Assembly: GCF_032271945.1 (NCBI RefSeq)
Contig: NZ_CP130319.1
Span: 2,871,001 to 2,935,000, forward strand
Length of the DNA stretch: 64,000 nucleotides
From: Paenibacillus sp. MBLB1832
GTDB lineage: Bacteria; Bacillota; Bacilli; Paenibacillales; NBRC-103111
Reading direction: 5' to 3'
Positions 62,486 through 64,000 of this stretch are shown in pieces; the first letter of the stretch is position 1, and each line of letters begins with the position of its first letter. Below the pieces are notes generated by a model. That model was not told the DNA's origin. It saw nothing but the letters and a program-made list of their open reading frames with translations, and did no database searches. Position numbers and translations under genes: made by a program.

Positions 62486-63961
62486 TTACTTGAATCCTTG
62501 GCGTAACGTATCCATCATAGCCTTGTCATCATCCAATGTATAGATACGAGCTGGGGTGTCCCCGTCCCAATCGATGCCATTCCACCAGATCGCAGCTCGA
62601 ATCTTCGGATATTGGGGAATCACGCGGAACATGTCCCTGATCCATGCTTCTTTGTCCCCGCCGATTGAACTTGAGGCAAACTCCGTGATCATGAGCGGCT
62701 TGTCCGACCATAGCGCGTAACGTTGGTACAATGGCTCGTACAGTTCTTTGAACGTTCGCCATTTTTCCCCAACGGTTTCGTAATAATTTCCTGTATTATA
62801 AGCGGTTAGTCCGATGACATCCACATATTCATCACCTGGATAGTACATCAGCTCGTGATTCCAGGCAAAACCCGGCTTCGATTCATGATTAGGATTCCAC
62901 ACCCAGATTACATTGTCAACCCCATTACGGAGGAACATATCGTACACATATGTCCAGACGGCTTTATACAGATCCGTGTCTTTCGAACTGTAATAGGCGG
63001 AATACCCCACCCAGTCCCCGTTCATCTCATTATTTAGCCGAAATAAAACAGGATGACCAAAAGCCTTCAAATCTGCCGCATATTGCTGAAAATAAGTATC
63101 GTAGTTCCCATTTAAAATATCATAGGTGAAATTGGCCTTATGATCGCTGCTCAAGGTTTGCAAAGTTAATTCCACTAAGCGATGCTGATCCCATGCATTC
63201 TTCAATGCTTGTTTGGGCAGCTCATGTTGGATAGATTGATATCGGACCAAATAGTCAAAGGTGTGTTGAAAATTGGCTTCTAATTGCTTTAAATTCGTAA
63301 AGGAATCAGGCGCATCTGGCTGATAAATGCCCCAACGGAGTCGATTGCTTTTGAAATGGTGATTGTACATCTGTAAGGTTTCATCACTTCTTATGACTGG
63401 CAACTCTTTAAAATGAACGTCTAAAGGCTTGGTCTCTGTTTTTTCAATAAACTTGAAACTATTCATAATGACTGACTCGTTATTAATAGGCTGACTTGAT
63501 TTCATGAGAATCGTGTAGACTTCCCGATTTGTTCGAGCGATTTCGATGGACACATAATAATTCTTGTCATTAGAAATTTTCGCCAGCTTCTCGCGATGCC
63601 ACTTAAGCATATGAGTAGTCATCCCATTGATTGTCCTCGTTTCGTCATTCTCCACGGTATGATGGCTGTCCGCAATGACCATTTGATTGGAATAACTCAT
63701 GTAAATCGCCGAATCCGCTAACGTATTTGTAAAATGATCATAATAAATTTCGATCTTGGTGTATGCATCTTGCAACACGGTTCGAATGGGCTGCAATGAG
63801 GTGTCGACTTGCATGGATCTGGGGTAAATCAGACTGAACCCATTGACTTTATCCTCCAGCAGTTTCCCTTCGGTATTCGCAAATGAATCGATGGTTGTCC
63901 GCTCAGTCATGATGATGAAAATCAAGGGAATGAGGATAAATGAAACCCATTTTATGTTCAT
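62486..63961 (-). CDS. Secreted GH26-like glycoside hydrolase
   Basis: A 491-residue exported protein with one N-terminal hydrophobic segment (about residues 5-19). Residues 35-175 form a separate beta-rich region with no name I recognise. Residues 200-490 form a GH26-like barrel: the putative proton donor E312 in FRLNNEMNGDWVGY and the nucleophile E427 in LMITEFASSS, with WVWNPNHESK between. GH26 members are mostly beta-mannanases; some act on exopolysaccharides. AGGAG precedes the ATG. Confidence 0.8.
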   Translation of the reverse strand: MNIKWVSFILIPLIFIIMTERTTIDSFANTEGKLLEDKVNGFSLIYPRSMQVDTSLQPIRTVLQDAYTKIEIYYDHFTNTLADSAIYMSYSNQMVIADSHHTVENDETRTINGMTTHMLKWHREKLAKISNDKNYYVSIEIARTNREVYTILMKSSQPINNESVIMNSFKFIEKTETKPLDVHFKELPVIRSDETLQMYNHHFKSNRLRWGIYQPDAPDSFTNLKQLEANFQHTFDYLVRYQSIQHELPKQALKNAWDQHRLVELTLQTLSSDHKANFTYDILNGNYDTYFQQYAADLKAFGHPVLFRLNNEMNGDWVGYSAYYSSKDTDLYKAVWTYVYDMFLRNGVDNVIWVWNPNHESKPGFAWNHELMYYPGDEYVDVIGLTAYNTGNYYETVGEKWRTFKELYEPLYQRYALWSDKPLMITEFASSSIGGDKEAWIRDMFRVIPQYPKIRAAIWWNGIDWDGDTPARIYTLDDDKAMMDTLRQGFK

Positions 63962-64000
63962 TGAATGTTCTCCTATAGGGGGAAAATCATGCTGCTTAGT

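Overview
The window looks like chromosome from a spore-forming, soil-type Firmicute of the Paenibacillaceae (Paenibacillus or a close relative). The evidence is: LplA/LplB/YtcP-type carbohydrate importers without their own ATPase, next to YesM/YesN two-component systems; spore genes (sspH, a cwlJ-type cortex hydrolase, a sporulation-type D,D-carboxypeptidase); an immune inhibitor A metalloprotease; copper-amine-oxidase-type stalk domains; cre-like catabolite-repression sites; and strong AGGAGG ribosome binding sites. No rRNA, tRNA, CRISPR array or prophage was seen. Most genes lie on the minus strand.

Layout. 0-3.5 kb: an ArsR/SRPBCC/DoxX operon, a decayed RelE-type toxin, a DinB protein and small genes. 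3.5-11.4 kb: YesN/YesM regulators, two ABC permeases, a binding lipoprotein and a PhyH dioxygenase. 11.4-13.7 kb: a gene-poor stretch with coding remnants and one SGNH esterase. 13.8-16.3 kb: a WYL regulator facing a tandem GyrI-like protein that appears to be a stop-loss fusion, then a deleted relic of a rifampicin-phosphotransferase-like gene. 16.3-20.3 kb: secreted NlpC/P60 protein and immune inhibitor A. 20.4-22.3 kb: sspH, a PIG-L deacetylase and a glycosyltransferase interrupted by an in-frame stop.

22.4-34.7 kb is a co-directional catabolic block of eleven genes. A well-formed sigma-A promoter precedes hppD. The genes encode phenylalanine hydroxylation, HPPD, homogentisate dioxygenase (frameshifted here), fumarylacetoacetase and succinyl-CoA:acetoacetate CoA-transferase, so aromatic amino acids would go to fumarate and acetoacetyl-CoA. 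The maleylacetoacetate isomerase step has no recognisable enzyme. A conserved unknown gene of 317 residues sits between hppD and fahA and is my main candidate for that step. The block continues into a gamma-glutamylation module (PuuD, aldehyde dehydrogenase, PuuA-like synthetase) that has an SDR instead of the PuuB amine oxidase.

34.9-39.8 kb: a DUF4846 lipoprotein, an MreB paralogue, an unknown helical protein, an RMD1/YagE protein and a LacI regulator with a non-standard start. 39.9-51 kb: a second carbohydrate locus (binding protein, two permeases, GH35 beta-galactosidase) with its own YesN/YesM pair and an orphan binding protein. 52.2-55.8 kb: an IS66-family element with a perfect 8-bp target duplication, an intact tnpC, broken tnpA and tnpB, and passenger genes. 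55.9-64 kb: housekeeping and envelope genes: MBL hydrolase, YdeI, class II UvrA paralogue, DacF-like carboxypeptidase, CwlJ-like hydrolase and a GH26-like secreted hydrolase.

The striking theme is local decay. At least eight genes are broken by identifiable lesions (frameshift, in-frame stop, stop loss, internal deletion). All identifications come from reading the sequence; no database search was run.
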